Shown here in pieces: positions 28,962-38,836 of a DNA stretch of 64,000 nucleotides; position 1 is the first letter of the stretch, and each line of letters begins with the position of its first letter. Position numbers and translations under genes: made by a program. The stretch spans positions 22,248 through 86,247 of the forward strand of contig NZ_JAINZP010000017.1 in NCBI RefSeq assembly GCF_020166435.1, in the 5' to 3' direction. The stretch comes from Pectobacterium versatile (GTDB lineage Bacteria; Pseudomonadota; Gammaproteobacteria; Enterobacterales; Enterobacteriaceae). Below the pieces are notes generated by a model. That model worked only from the letters and a program-made list of their open reading frames with translations, did not search any database and was not told the origin of the DNA.

Positions 28962-29999
28962 ATGAGTTATTCATTACAAAAGTCGATGGTGGCGAAAGTT
29001 GTTGGCATATCACTCGTGATGTTGCTTGCGGCTTGTTCCAGCGATCAGCGCTATAAACGTCAGGTCAGTGGCGATGAATCCTATCTGAAGGCACCAGCGC
29101 TGCACGCGCTGAATACGCCTGCCGGGATGATTTTACCGGTGCAGAACGGGGATTATGATATACCGCCAGTTACCCTGAATGGTGCGGTCGGCAAGGAGCT
29201 GGATATTCGCCCTCCTGTGCAACCATTGGCTTTGTTGAATGGTTCCCGCACCCAGATCTCAGGAGATACGGCAACGCTGTTGTTAGAAAACAGTGCGCAA
29301 AACAGCAAGCTCTGGTCTCAGGTTATCCGCGTGCTGCAAGACAAAGCGTTTACCATTGCCAGCCGTCAGGATGCCAGCCAAACGCTGACGACCGACTGGA
29401 TCTCATGGCCGCGTGAAGATGAAGACGTCCCGTATCAAGGGCGTTATCAGATTTCCGTGCAGCAGCAGGGGTATCAGGTCGCACTGGTCGTGAAACTGCT
29501 GGGATTACAGCTGAACGGTCAGCCGGTGACGGCGGGCGATCAGGCTCAGCGCTACACCGGCTTGATGCTGAATGCGCTTAGCAATGGTCTGGATTCTCAG
29601 GCAACCGCACGCGAAAACGCACTGGCAAACCGCACCATCGGTTCGCTGGATGTGCAGAGCGGGGCGGATGACACTGGCTTGCCACTGCTGATTGTGCGCG
29701 GCCCGTATACCGTTGTATGGGATCGTCTGCCTGTCGCGTTGGACAAGATCGGCATGAAGATTAACGATCGCAGCCGTCCGCAGGGCTCTGTCTCCGTGAC
29801 GTATCGTGCGCCAAGCGGCGGAACCTGGGATGACCTGGGCGCGAAAAATCCTGAACTGCCTAACGGTGATTACAAATTGCAGGTCGGCGATTTAGACAAC
29901 CGCAGCAGTCTGCAATTTATCGACTCCAAAGGGCATACGCTAACCCAGTCTCAGAATGATGCACTGGTGGCCGTATTCCAGGCTGCGTTCAGTAAATAA
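28962..29999 (+). CDS. bamC: BAM complex lipoprotein BamC
   Basis: Outer-membrane-anchored lipoprotein of the barrel assembly machine. 345 aa; signal sequence with lipobox LLAAC (Cys at about residue 25), then the conserved unstructured stretch that contacts BamD ([20 protein letters not shown], quoted in part), and two helix-grip domains. The family tail [15 protein letters not shown] is present. Follows dapA as in E. coli; the terminator at 30010-30032 separates it from purC. Confidence 0.96.
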   Translation: MSYSLQKSMVAKVVGISLVMLLAACSSDQRYKRQVSGDESYLKAPALHALNTPAGMILPVQNGDYDIPPVTLNGAVGKELDIRPPVQPLALLNGSRTQISGDTATLLLENSAQNSKLWSQVIRVLQDKAFTIASRQDASQTLTTDWISWPREDEDVPYQGRYQISVQQQGYQVALVVKLLGLQLNGQPVTAGDQAQRYTGLMLNALSNGLDSQATARENALANRTIGSLDVQSGADDTGLPLLIVRGPYTVVWDRLPVALDKIGMKINDRSRPQGSVSVTYRAPSGGTWDDLGAKNPELPNGDYKLQVGDLDNRSSLQFIDSKGHTLTQSQNDALVAVFQAAFSK

Positions 30000-30009
30000 C
30001 GCATAAACC

Positions 30010-30032
30010 AAGGGCCGGATTATCCGGCCCTT
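30010..30032 (+). terminator. bamC terminator
   Basis: Perfect 11-bp inverted repeat AAGGGCCGGAT/ATCCGGCCCTT with a one-base centre, followed by a short pyrimidine tract, ten bases past the stop. Confidence 0.75.
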
Positions 30033-30142
30033 CTTCATTCAACAATCTCTACCCGAATTGACGGGCGCTATCGGCAACCGTTCGGGGAAGCGTTAAATAT
30101 CGGGTCGTACTTGTTGACCCTCACTGTGTGGAGTAATTAAAG

Positions 30143-30856
30143 ATGCAAAAGCTAGCTGAGCTGTATCGTGGAAAGGCGAAAACCGTCTACACCACCGAAG
30201 ATCCCGATCTACTGGTGCTGGAGTTCCGCAATGATACATCAGCAGGAGACGGTGCACGCATTGAGCAGTTTGACCGTAAAGGAATGGTGAATAACAAATT
30301 CAACCATTTCATCATGAGCAAACTGGAAGAAGCTGGAATCCCAACCCAAATGGTGAGCCTGCTGTCTGACAATGAAGTGCTGGTGAAAAAGCTGGAGATG
30401 GTGCCGGTCGAGTGTGTCGTGCGCAACCGCGCGGCGGGATCGCTGGTAAAACGTCTGGGTATCGAAGAAGGCATCGAGCTGAACCCGCCGTTGTTCGATC
30501 TGTTCCTGAAAAACGATGAGATGCATGACCCGATGGTGAACGAATCTTACTGCAAGACGTTCGGCTGGGTGAATGAAGAGAATCTGGCTCGCATGAAAGA
30601 GCTGAGCTACAAGGCGAACGACGTGCTGAGCAAACTGTTTGGCGACGCTGGACTGATTCTGGTCGATTTCAAGCTGGAGTTTGGTCTGTTCAAAGGTGAA
30701 GTCGTGCTGGGTGATGAGTTTTCACCAGACGGTAGCCGCCTGTGGGATAAAGAAACGCTGAACAAAATGGATAAAGACCGTTTCCGTCAGAGCCTCGGTG
30801 GCTTGATTGAAGCGTATGAAGAAGTTGCGCACCGTATCGGCGTAAAATTAGACTAA
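30143..30856 (+). CDS. purC: SAICAR synthetase
   Basis: Purine step eight: joins aspartate to CAIR with ATP. 237 aa, same length as E. coli PurC. It begins [20 protein letters not shown], with the ATP loop [19 protein letters not shown] and LVDFKLEFG. The ATG has GGAG ten bases upstream. A hairpin follows the stop codon. Confidence 0.98.
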   Translation: MQKLAELYRGKAKTVYTTEDPDLLVLEFRNDTSAGDGARIEQFDRKGMVNNKFNHFIMSKLEEAGIPTQMVSLLSDNEVLVKKLEMVPVECVVRNRAAGSLVKRLGIEEGIELNPPLFDLFLKNDEMHDPMVNESYCKTFGWVNEENLARMKELSYKANDVLSKLFGDAGLILVDFKLEFGLFKGEVVLGDEFSPDGSRLWDKETLNKMDKDRFRQSLGGLIEAYEEVAHRIGVKLD

Positions 30857-30877
30857 CTGCGCAATCGTTTACGTTTA

Positions 30878-30906
30878 ATACGCGGAGCTAATGATGCTCC
30901 GCGTAT
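30878..30906 (+). terminator. Hairpin after purC
   Basis: 11-bp perfect stem ATACGCGGAGC/GCTCCGCGTAT with a seven-base loop; the T-run is weak. Probable purC transcript end. Confidence 0.55.
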
Positions 30907-30945
30907 ATTGGTGAGAGAATGCTTCTAAAGCTGAGGTGGCCCAGT

Positions 30946-31383
30946 TTAAAATATGTGGGTAAACACTTTGGATAATCTTACTTCGTTGCGATCCTTGATA
31001 TGCCACAGATAAAAAGTATCGCTTTTCCCCGCAGGCTTTTTCCACACTTCGGAATCACCAAATCGTTTGATTTCTTTCTCGTAGCCGAGTTTTTTAAGAT
31101 AGTCCCGCAACGGGGCTAGGTCACTGGCATCGCTGAAGATAATTTCATTCATCGGTGCGTAGCCATCGCCAATATGATATTCAAAATAATAACGCTCTGA
31201 AATTTTTGGCACGCCTGCGATATCTGTATCGGTAAAATATCGATAAACCACCATGTCGCTTTTTTCGTAGGCTGGATTGTCGCTGATTCTCTTATCAAGC
31301 CAACTTTCCAGACTGAAAACACCTATGGTGTAAAGAACCAGCGCAATCAAGAGCCATTTTAAATATTTTTTCAAACTTAACAT
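30946..31383 (-). CDS. Membrane-anchored protein, immunity-like
   Basis: Not recognised. 145 aa, with one N-terminal membrane anchor (KWLLIALVLYTIGVFSL, about residues 9-25) and a polar, periplasm-facing rest rich in Tyr, Asp and Lys. The start overlaps the end of the 237-aa gene by seven bases, so the two are tightly coupled. A small anchored protein directly after a putative enzyme is the classic arrangement of an effector and its periplasmic immunity protein. That is inference from layout only. Confidence 0.55.
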   Translation of the reverse strand: MLSLKKYLKWLLIALVLYTIGVFSLESWLDKRISDNPAYEKSDMVVYRYFTDTDIAGVPKISERYYFEYHIGDGYAPMNEIIFSDASDLAPLRDYLKKLGYEKEIKRFGDSEVWKKPAGKSDTFYLWHIKDRNEVRLSKVFTHIF

Positions 31384-32090
31384 TGTCCTGGATACACTCG
31401 TTTTTTGGCTGAAAACTTAGTGCCATTATTTGTGAAGACTTCAACCTCACCGGAAGTGAAATCATTCCAGGGAGTTATCCACGTAATGAAATGCGGTAGT
31501 CTCCCCTTATATGGAATATGACGAGCACATAAATCTTGTGGATCGGGGTAGAGCGTTGGGACAAATCCCCTATTTTTGTTCGCCCCAACTGGACCATAGT
31601 GATCCCAACGTCGGAGTGCGGATGCATAGCTGACAGGTTGGACTTGATAGGCGTAGTGGCCTGGTATCAACGTCCTATAAAAACCAAACAGGTTAGAGAC
31701 TAAATCCTCACCACTAAACCCGCTATCGGTATACCAGGAGAACTGTGGTAGAGATTGTAAGCCTTCAAAATTGGATGCCGTATTCATCATCATTGCCAGC
31801 ATGATTCGATTTATTTCATCGCGAGTTTTCCCTTTACGAATAACCCATGTTGAATATTTCCCTATTCCCAAACAACGGTTAAAGCGATTTATATACATAC
31901 TCTGGTCATACATAATCGTGTAATAGGGATCGTTATTAGCTTCACCAGCCTGAAATTGGAGTTGAAGCGCTCTTATGTCGTCGCCCCTTGCATGTCCCAT
32001 GTCGAGCCAACCTAAGATTTTGGTATAAACCAATCCATTGCGAAGTGAATCAAATAGAGCGCCATCTTTAATATCTTGTCTGCTACTCAT
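31377..32090 (-). CDS. DUF4056-like protein, possible effector
   Basis: 237 aa, no signal peptide. It carries NGLVYTKILGWLDMGHARGD near the N-terminus (residues 18-37), which I associate from memory with DUF4056; the His in DMGHARGD may be catalytic or metal-binding. Aromatic-rich text (YYTIMYDQSMYINRFNRCLG) follows. The ATG has AGGGA seven bases upstream. First of two coupled genes, the second a membrane-anchored small protein, suggesting a secreted effector with immunity protein. No secretion genes are nearby. The surrounding DNA is AT-rich, consistent with acquired DNA. Confidence 0.5.
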   Translation of the reverse strand: MSSRQDIKDGALFDSLRNGLVYTKILGWLDMGHARGDDIRALQLQFQAGEANNDPYYTIMYDQSMYINRFNRCLGIGKYSTWVIRKGKTRDEINRIMLAMMMNTASNFEGLQSLPQFSWYTDSGFSGEDLVSNLFGFYRTLIPGHYAYQVQPVSYASALRRWDHYGPVGANKNRGFVPTLYPDPQDLCARHIPYKGRLPHFITWITPWNDFTSGEVEVFTNNGTKFSAKKRVYPGQC

Positions 32091-32433
32091 AAACTATCCC
32101 TGTTTATCCGTCATCTTTCATTCTATTGGCGAGGGGAATGTGGGTCAAGTTGATGTTTCATATGAAATATTAAAAATAAAATCAATTTAAGTATTAATGA
32201 AATAATATCATTCGATGATATTTACTATGCATAAATAATATATTTCACTTTTTTGTTATTAATCATTGGTCGTTTATATTGAGCAATTATCGTGAGAACG
32301 CTCTCCAGATTGCGCAGGTAATACGAAGGCGAACCGGAAATTTTTATAGGAGAGAATCGACGGTCGGTTCATTAATGCTATCATCGTGGTTTGCTTAGTG
32401 CGCAACCTGACTACTTTCGACAGACTCGCATCC
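32091..32433. other. AT-rich intergenic stretch
   Basis: About 340 bp without a gene. The first half is very AT-rich (promoter-like for the divergent 31377 gene). A GTG at 32386 in frame with yeaL could be a longer start. Confidence 0.4.
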
Positions 32434-32886
32434 ATGACCTATCTCGATCCGACATTGTTAATTCTGCTCGTCCTGGCGGGGCTGGGTATCATCAGCCACA
32501 ACATGACCGTCACGCTGGCGATTCTGGTTTTGCTGGCGATACGCATCACCCCCTTGAACAGCTATTTCCCATGGGTAGAAAAATACGGCCTGAGCATCGG
32601 TATCGTCGTTCTGACGATTGGCGTGATGGCACCGATTGCCAGCGGAAAAATTACCGCCAGTGAAGTCATGCATTCCTTCCTGCACTGGAAATCCCTGCTG
32701 GCGATCCTCATTGGTGTTGTCGTGTCCTGGCTTGGCGGACGCGGCGTGTCGCTGATGAGCAACCAGCCCTCCGTTGTGGCCGGACTGCTGGTGGGGACGG
32801 TCATGGGCGTGGCGCTGTTTCGCGGTGTTCCGGTTGGGCCGCTGATCGCCGCAGGGCTGCTTTCTCTGCTGATCGGCAAGACCTGA
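32434..32886 (+). CDS. yeaL: DUF441 family membrane protein
   Basis: Small inner-membrane protein of unknown function, 150 aa, four to five hydrophobic segments. It matches E. coli YeaL through most of its length: [47 protein letters not shown] and [20 protein letters not shown]. Start at ATG 32434 by homology; the ribosome site is weak and a GTG 16 codons earlier is possible. It lies 17 bp before tmcA, a different place than in E. coli. Confidence 0.82.
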   Translation: MTYLDPTLLILLVLAGLGIISHNMTVTLAILVLLAIRITPLNSYFPWVEKYGLSIGIVVLTIGVMAPIASGKITASEVMHSFLHWKSLLAILIGVVVSWLGGRGVSLMSNQPSVVAGLLVGTVMGVALFRGVPVGPLIAAGLLSLLIGKT

Positions 32887-32903
32887 TTGATTCGGCGCGT
32901 GTG

Positions 32904-34973
32904 ATGATGTTGCGTGATTTTCTCCACAGCCAACGCCAGCAGCAGCGCTATGGTGTCCGGCGATTGCTGGTGCTGAGCGGTGAAGCGAACTGGTGTGAAG
33001 AGCAGGCGTTGGCGCTCAGTGGCCAATTGTCCGGCGACTGGCTGTGGGTTAGCGAATCCGCACCTGATTCCGTCACCGCACTGCCAGCCAGTCGAGTGCG
33101 GACGCTGCTGGGGCGGGAGTTTCTCCACGCGGTGTTTGATGCACGTAGCGGCGTGGATGTCGAAGCGCTGGCAATGCTGTCAGGCACGCTACAGGCCGGT
33201 AGCTGGCTGATTATGCTGGTGCCGTCGTGGCAGGCATGGCCGACACAGCCGGATCAAGACAGCCTGCGTTGGAGCGAACAAGAACAGCCGATTGCTACCC
33301 CGCACTTTATTCAACATTTCCAGCGCCAACTGTTATCCGATGAGGACGTCGTTCTCTGGCAGCAGGATCAGGCGTTCGTGATTCGGCCACTGGCCGCGCG
33401 ATCGGACTGGCAGCCAGCTAGCGGTGAGCCGACCGCGCAACAGCAGCATATTCTGCATGAATTGAATGCCACCGAGTCCGGCGTATTGGTGATTACCGCC
33501 CCGCGCGGACGAGGGAAATCGGCGCTGGCGGGAATGCTGACGCAGCGGAGTCTCGGTGCCTGCTGGATCACCGCACCTTCCCGCGCGGCGGCGGATATCC
33601 TGCAACAGCACGCGCGTGCCGATGTGCCATTCTGGGCACCGGATGCGCTGCTGGAACACTGCCGCCTTCATGGTGCACCCAATGTCGACTGGTTGTTAAT
33701 TGATGAAGCTGCGGCGATCCCGTCTTCCGTGCTCTCCGCGCTGTTACCGTATTTTCCCCGCATTCTGATGATCACGACGGTACAGGGATATGAAGGTACT
33801 GGACGGGGATTTTTGCTGAAATTTTGCGCGACGCTACCGCAGTGGCGGGCATTTACGCTGGACGAACCTTTGCGCTGGGCTGTTAACGATCCGCTGGAGC
33901 GGGTGTTGGATCAGGCACTGCTATTTAACGAACCCGAAGCGTTTCATTCCCCGCAGCAGCCCGATCGACCTATTCCCTTTTCTGCGCTGGAAAGTCGAAT
34001 CGAACGTGCTGACGACTGGCTGACACATCCTGACCGCCTGATGTGGTGCTATGCGCTCTTGTGCAGTGCGCATTACCGTACCTCGCCGCTGGATCTGCGC
34101 CGTCTGATGGATGCGCCGGGCATGCATATTGCCAGCGCACAGGTGGCGGGTGAGATTGGTGGCGTACTGTGGCTGGTTGAGGAGGGTGGATTGTCTGCCT
34201 CACTGGCGCATGAGGTGTGGGCTGGACGGCGACGCCCGCGTGGTAATCTTGTGGCGCAGTCGTTGGCGGCACACGCTGGGCTATGGTATGCACCGATGCT
34301 ACGTGCTCGCCGTGTGAGTCGGATTGCGGTGGCATCGTTATATCGCCGACAGGGGATGGGTCGCGCGTTAATTGCTGAACAGGTGCGTGAGGCACAGCGA
34401 CAGGCACTGGATTACCTGTCGGTTAGCTTTGGCTATCAGACAGAGCTGTGGGCATTCTGGCAGTCGTGTGGGTTTCAACTGGTGCGTATCGGCAGCCATC
34501 TTGAAGCCAGTAGCGGCTGTTACAGTGCGATGGCGATACTGCCGCTGAGTGAAGCGGGGCACAAACTGGCGGAGCAGGGAAGTCAGCAATTGACGCGCGA
34601 CTGGTTTTGGTTACAGCGCCTGATTCCGTTGGATATCTCGTTGCCGCCGACGAAACATATTGAACTAGATGCAGAAAGTATTGAACTGAATGAAGATGAC
34701 TGGCGTGAGCTGGCGGGTTTTGCGTTTGCACATCGGCCAATGGAAGCCAGCTTTGCCGCGATCTGTCGCCTGCTGGTTCACACTACGTTGCCGCTGCCAG
34801 CGTTGCGCTTATTCATGGAAAAATTGGGGGAAGGTGAACGGATAGCAACGATGCTGGGGCTAACTGGTAAGAAAGCGCTTCTGAAACGCTGGCGAGAAGA
34901 AACCGCCAGCGTTCTACATCACTATAATAAAAACGTTGCTATCGTTGGCGTCAGTAGACGTTACAGTATTTAA
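32904..34973 (+). CDS. tmcA: tRNA(Met) cytidine acetyltransferase
   Basis: Makes N4-acetylcytidine at the wobble position of elongator tRNA-Met using acetyl-CoA and ATP. About 689 aa. N-terminal helicase-like module: Walker A APRGRGKSALAG (about residue 200), Walker B LLIDEAAAIP, and TTVQGYEGTGRGFLLKFC; then the GNAT acetyltransferase module with RRQGMGRALI. Three start codons in tandem (GTG ATG ATG at 32901-32909); the middle is taken. The divergent last ~40 residues are usual for the family. ypfH, its E. coli neighbour, is 21 kb away, beyond the island. Confidence 0.93.
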   Translation: MMLRDFLHSQRQQQRYGVRRLLVLSGEANWCEEQALALSGQLSGDWLWVSESAPDSVTALPASRVRTLLGREFLHAVFDARSGVDVEALAMLSGTLQAGSWLIMLVPSWQAWPTQPDQDSLRWSEQEQPIATPHFIQHFQRQLLSDEDVVLWQQDQAFVIRPLAARSDWQPASGEPTAQQQHILHELNATESGVLVITAPRGRGKSALAGMLTQRSLGACWITAPSRAAADILQQHARADVPFWAPDALLEHCRLHGAPNVDWLLIDEAAAIPSSVLSALLPYFPRILMITTVQGYEGTGRGFLLKFCATLPQWRAFTLDEPLRWAVNDPLERVLDQALLFNEPEAFHSPQQPDRPIPFSALESRIERADDWLTHPDRLMWCYALLCSAHYRTSPLDLRRLMDAPGMHIASAQVAGEIGGVLWLVEEGGLSASLAHEVWAGRRRPRGNLVAQSLAAHAGLWYAPMLRARRVSRIAVASLYRRQGMGRALIAEQVREAQRQALDYLSVSFGYQTELWAFWQSCGFQLVRIGSHLEASSGCYSAMAILPLSEAGHKLAEQGSQQLTRDWFWLQRLIPLDISLPPTKHIELDAESIELNEDDWRELAGFAFAHRPMEASFAAICRLLVHTTLPLPALRLFMEKLGEGERIATMLGLTGKKALLKRWREETASVLHHYNKNVAIVGVSRRYSI

Positions 34974-34999
34974 CTGTAGAATAATAAATAGGGTGTTCT

Positions 35000-35308
35000 T
35001 TAATCCTTTTCTTTCGTCTTTTCTTTTTCCCTTGACTTAATAATATATAAGAAGGCGATGATGAAGATGCCAATATCTTTCAAAATCCAGAAAGGCAGTG
35101 TATTCGAAAAAATTCTCTTTCCGAGTACCAAAAATGGAAGGTTTAGCGCTGCCTGAGAGAGAGAACCAAATGCAATCGCTATTAACCCAACTTTATACCA
35201 TCCCGATAGTGAATATACGCTCCTATTTAGTGCTCCTGTAAAAATAAAAAAAGAAATAATTACATCGATCAGTGTTAGTGCTAAAAAACCCCACCATTCT
35301 ATGCTCAT
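35000..35308 (-). CDS. Small membrane protein, holin-like
   Basis: 102 aa from the ATG at 35308, with three hydrophobic segments (about 5-20, 32-55, 70-90) and a charged Lys/Glu tail (KSREKEKTKEKD). The pattern resembles three-segment phage holins (weak). The start lies one base after the stop of the upstream gene, whose last codons contain the AAGGAGG ribosome site, so the two are coupled. No lysis enzyme or other phage gene is next to it. Tail to tail with tmcA, 26 bp apart. Confidence 0.5.
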   Translation of the reverse strand: MSIEWWGFLALTLIDVIISFFIFTGALNRSVYSLSGWYKVGLIAIAFGSLSQAALNLPFLVLGKRIFSNTLPFWILKDIGIFIIAFLYIIKSREKEKTKEKD

Positions 35309-35309
35309 G

Positions 35310-35741
35310 TTAGTTTTCCTCCTTTGGTGGATTTGTCTGTGAATCATCAGATGAATTATTGCGAGATGGGTTTCCTTTCGTTGCTTGCTTCAATTCACTT
35401 GCAACGTCCAGAATATCTTTGTTTTCTCTATTGCTGAAAAAATTAGCTAAAAAAGCGATGAGGCCGACGCTTATTGCTCCAACGAGATAGCCTAGCCCCA
35501 TTGCAGTATCTATATCACTGGCGTTCATACGGAGTATCTTTGCCGTCATACCTACAAGTGCAAAGGTGGCTGTGATGCTTATACAGCATATAATAACAGC
35601 AGCAATAATTGTTCCATATTTATATAATTTTTTTGGCTGCCAAAAAAATGCGATACTCAGCCCACCAAATAAACCTGAAATTGCTGCTAGTAGCTCACTA
35701 ATAATAAAATTATAAGTGTCTATTGTTACAGTGGAATCCAT
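35310..35741 (-). CDS. Small membrane protein, holin-like partner
   Basis: 143 aa, three to four hydrophobic segments (about 15-32, 42-66, 85-105) followed by a polar, disordered C-terminal tail rich in Asn, Ser, Asp and Glu. The motif SGLFGGLSIAFFWQPKKLYKYG after the first segment recalls lambdoid-type holins that carry a KP(P/K) turn; weak evidence. A strong AAGGAGG ribosome site precedes the ATG. First gene of a pair with the 102-aa protein. Could be a holin/antiholin pair from a lost prophage or a membrane toxin pair. Confidence 0.5.
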   Translation of the reverse strand: MDSTVTIDTYNFIISELLAAISGLFGGLSIAFFWQPKKLYKYGTIIAAVIICCISITATFALVGMTAKILRMNASDIDTAMGLGYLVGAISVGLIAFLANFFSNRENKDILDVASELKQATKGNPSRNNSSDDSQTNPPKEEN

Positions 35742-37178
35742 TTTTCCTCCTTGTTTTTCATTTTTTAGTTGAAATGAATTTTAGTGTTTTATTTGTTTTA
35801 TTTGGTAAGTTACATTTTTTATTTCTGTGTCTGCAAAGATTTGTATTTTACATCCAATCTTATTTTCGCTGGAAATTTTTCGTTATTTTCATCTTTCTGT
35901 AATTATTTTCTAGTTCATTAGTTTTAATGTACTTTGTTTTTTGAAATGGAAGTTTTTTTACTCAGTAATTTAGATGTTAAAAGTTAATGCGTAACAATGC
36001 GGAAATCAATTTTTTAATGCCAATAAAAAAATTTTCTCTTGTGAGTTTTATGAATGATTTTTTCATATCCAGGTATGAGCTTTTTTGAAATATCTTTGGA
36101 AGATTTTATCAAGTGAACATACTCTAAAATTTATTTTCTGATCGAATTGTGATTCTTATCTAGGTTTATCCTTGCCAATTGTTTATCAATCAATGCTTGC
36201 TATGCGTAAGATCATGCAAAAATCGTTACGTATCATCTTCTCTATAATGTGATCCTAGTCATGTTTTTTTATCTATTTTATTGATTTATAAAAATAATTA
36301 TGGATCTAAGTATTATATCTTTATTTTTTGGTGGCAGAGGTATGCTATAGATATCAATTAATTTAGAGATAGTGGATAAAAAAAACATCGGCCATTTGGC
36401 TGGCATTAGGGAATAAATAGGCCTAGGCTGTATTTTTTTATTTTAATTTTGTTATTTTTCATATGGATAGGTTTGTTTTTCGCTACGAATCTCCTGACAC
36501 CGAATGGTTACTGATTTCACTTCTGCTTCCCCTATACACTTGCAAAAAAATCGTCGTACTTATGTGCAATACTGCAAGGTTATCAACGGGATATTTTTGG
36601 GTGCTCTGGCTCAGATAAGCAGTATTGGCGGAACCTGTAATGGTAGCTATCTCAAACGTCGTTACTGATAAGGATCTTCCTCCCACTTTTACATAATGTG
36701 TTCAAAAAGCAACGAATAAAATTTTTATTCCCTATAAAATCAATGAGAAAGAAGAAAATAATAAAAAAATGATATGGAGTCATACAAATCCGCAATATTT
36801 TTGAAATATCTTTTGATTTTTTTAAAATTCTTCTGGTCGTCATCCATGATGAGAAAGCCGCCAAAAATTATCTTTCGATGATGATATGAGGCTGCATCCA
36901 TATTTTATCAGAAGATTATGTAATTGAGGGGACCCCGAGTCTACATGGTTAAATTTGATCAGTGACTATATGTTTTTAATATTGTCTTATCGATAGTGAA
37001 AATGAATTAATGTGAAATAAAAACGTACAAAATATAACTTTTTTTTGTCGTTGTCTATATGCCGAATGTCATATGCCGAATGTCGTTTTATGATTTTCCA
37101 TTATCGTTAATACTCTTTAAGGTAGTTAAGCTAAATGTGGATTTAATTCAATAGACACATGTTTGTCGGGAGAGATGT
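35742..37178. other. 1.4-kb AT-rich gene desert
   Basis: Extremely AT-rich with long T-runs; no gene with a plausible ribosome site. On the minus strand around 36483-36700 an open stretch reads HYVKVGGRSLSVTTFEIATI, which has a protein-like look and may be debris of an old gene. The last ~200 bp probably hold the promoter of the regulator at 37179. Such DNA is typical of H-NS-silenced acquired regions. Confidence 0.5.
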
Positions 37179-37790
37179 ATGAATGTGATCGTTGACGATA
37201 AGTTATCAATATTTATTCAGGGTATGTCTTTTAGATTGAACAAAATCATGCCTGAAATAAAAATGAAAGTTGCAGACGATCTGTATGGTATATGGAGGGC
37301 GATGGAAAGCATGCCGGATGCCGTGTTATTGCTTGATGGTGATGTTGACTCAAAGGTTTTTGTGTCAACGCTAGACGAACTTTCATTAGCTAATCCTAAC
37401 AACCACATTGTTGTTATGATGAATAGTGTAAATAAGAAGCAGTTGGAGCTGTACCTAGCGCACCGTGCGGTGGCCATTGTTCCCAAAAACCTTCCTGCCG
37501 AAATGGTCATTCAAGTCTTGAGAATGGCAGCAGCAGGAATGGTTTGCTTTCCTGAACGCACTTTTATCAATAAGGATGATAATAAGTGCGATGTTAATAA
37601 GGTTGCTAACCTTAGCGACCGACAATTAGAGGTTCTGGAACTCATTGCAGCTGGGAAATCAAATAAACAGATTAGCCGCTCGCTTAATATCAGTGCCGGT
37701 ACAGTTAAATCCCATCTTGAGTCAATATTTAGACGATTAAATGTTAATAATCGTACACAAGCTGCAATGATTTTCTCTAGTAATGATTAG
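37179..37790 (+). CDS. LuxR/NarL-type transcription regulator
   Basis: 203 aa, two domains. The N-terminal half looks like a degenerate receiver: hydrophobic strand AVLLLDGDVDS (candidate phospho-Asp region) and IVPKNLPAEMV (conserved Lys position), but the usual acidic pair at the N-terminus is weak. The C-terminal half is a LuxR-type helix-turn-helix (about 140-198): LSDRQLEVLELIAAGKSNKQ, then GTVKSHLESIFRRLNVNNRT. RBS GGGAGAG before the ATG. No sensor kinase lies next to it and the flanks are gene-free, so the target is unknown. Confidence 0.85.
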   Translation: MNVIVDDKLSIFIQGMSFRLNKIMPEIKMKVADDLYGIWRAMESMPDAVLLLDGDVDSKVFVSTLDELSLANPNNHIVVMMNSVNKKQLELYLAHRAVAIVPKNLPAEMVIQVLRMAAAGMVCFPERTFINKDDNKCDVNKVANLSDRQLEVLELIAAGKSNKQISRSLNISAGTVKSHLESIFRRLNVNNRTQAAMIFSSND

Positions 37791-38311
37791 TCTATAATTT
37801 ATTATATTCAGTATTATTTTTTTTGAAAAAGTCTTCTTTCATTACTGATGCCAGGGATGTCCAATTTTTTTGGTAAATTTCATATCTATCTTAATAATGT
37901 ATGTTCATACTATTAACTTTTGTTATGTTTATCTTGCTTGTAATTATATATGACTGGTTTTGTGCGGTTAATTTTCATACTGGTGTATTTTGTTTTTGAG
38001 CGATCGAATTTACAGCAATATATTAATTTCACTACAGTGTCATGGGGAGGGGTTCTTAATTTTTCCTAAAAAAAGATATTATGTTTTTATGAAATGAGAG
38101 GCTATAAAATAAGATGCATATCTATTGTAGGTAAATTTTAATTCTCTTATAAATGTGTGTTGCATATTTTAAATAAATTTATTTTCGTGTTTTTATGGAA
38201 ACTATATGTCCAAGCCATAGAGTTATAAAACTTAAGAATGAGTGTTGTAAATAAGGTTCATTTGCGTGAAAGGTGATTCTACTGGCTTTAAATGGACACA
38301 GTCCTAAGTGA
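37791..38311. other. AT-rich stretch without gene
   Basis: About 520 bp of very AT-rich DNA between the regulator and transposase debris; nothing recognisable. Confidence 0.4.
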
Positions 38312-38550
38312 GGTTATGGTTTTGTAGCTGTTCCAAGCTAAAGCCACCCCATGCACTGTGATGATACCTGTGGTTATAATCACCCTCTATATAATTAAAC
38401 ACTATCATTCCCATCATTTCTCGGCTGGCAAAACGTTCAGCATGGGGCATTTTTTCAAAAAATGAGAAAGAGCTTTCCATGCAGCATTGTTACAATCGCT
38501 GCTTTTACACTCATACTACCACGCAGATAGTACCTCTTTGGCGGCTACGG
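38312..38550 (-). pseudogene. IS3-family transposase remnant
   Basis: The minus strand reads GSMSVK, then (one frame over) SSDCNNAAWKALSHFLKK, then (another frame) ERFASREMMGMIVFNYIEG, DYNHRYHHSAWGGFSLEQLQ. This is the end of an IS3-type OrfB integrase (pattern SMSxKGxCxDNAxMESFF...YIExYNxxRxHSxLG..SPxxF) broken by frameshifts. No inverted repeats or upstream half were found, so only debris is left. Confidence 0.7.
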
Positions 38551-38836
38551 ATGAGGGCAGCACACTATTGGCACAGCGAGACAACGCTATAAAGCCGCGA
38601 GGGCAGTAAGACCCAAAGAGAGGTCACGGCAGACACGATGCTGGCAATCGTAGGATAGCGTCACGTTAAGTCCAGTGTGAGAAAAGCAGGTAGCATAAAT
38701 TAACTTGGAGCGATAACTACCTTGATGTTTACTTGGCTTTCCGGCAGAAAAGCGCGCCTGAAGCGTTGGCGGCAGTGGGTGCGTCCTGCCCATTCGATGT
38801 AGTCTACGCCTCATCCCTGAGATGAAGACCAGAGTG
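38551..38836. other. Probable mobile-element debris
   Basis: GC-richer than the preceding kilobase. The minus strand is open for 75 codons (38587-38814) but I do not recognise the product. Likely part of the same decayed element as the neighbouring transposase fragment. Confidence 0.35.

Noticed and set aside
30080..30100. PurR-like site before purC (GGCAACCGTTCGGGGA)
   Set aside because: Too many mismatches to the consensus compared with the clear sites before glyA and purM.
32562..33128. 188-codon minus-strand frame across yeaL and tmcA
   Set aside because: Opposite two recognised genes; low-complexity Pro/Arg/Thr text.
36483..36686. Minus-strand 67-codon frame in the AT-rich desert
   Set aside because: Text looks partly protein-like but it starts after a stop without a ribosome site; at most debris.
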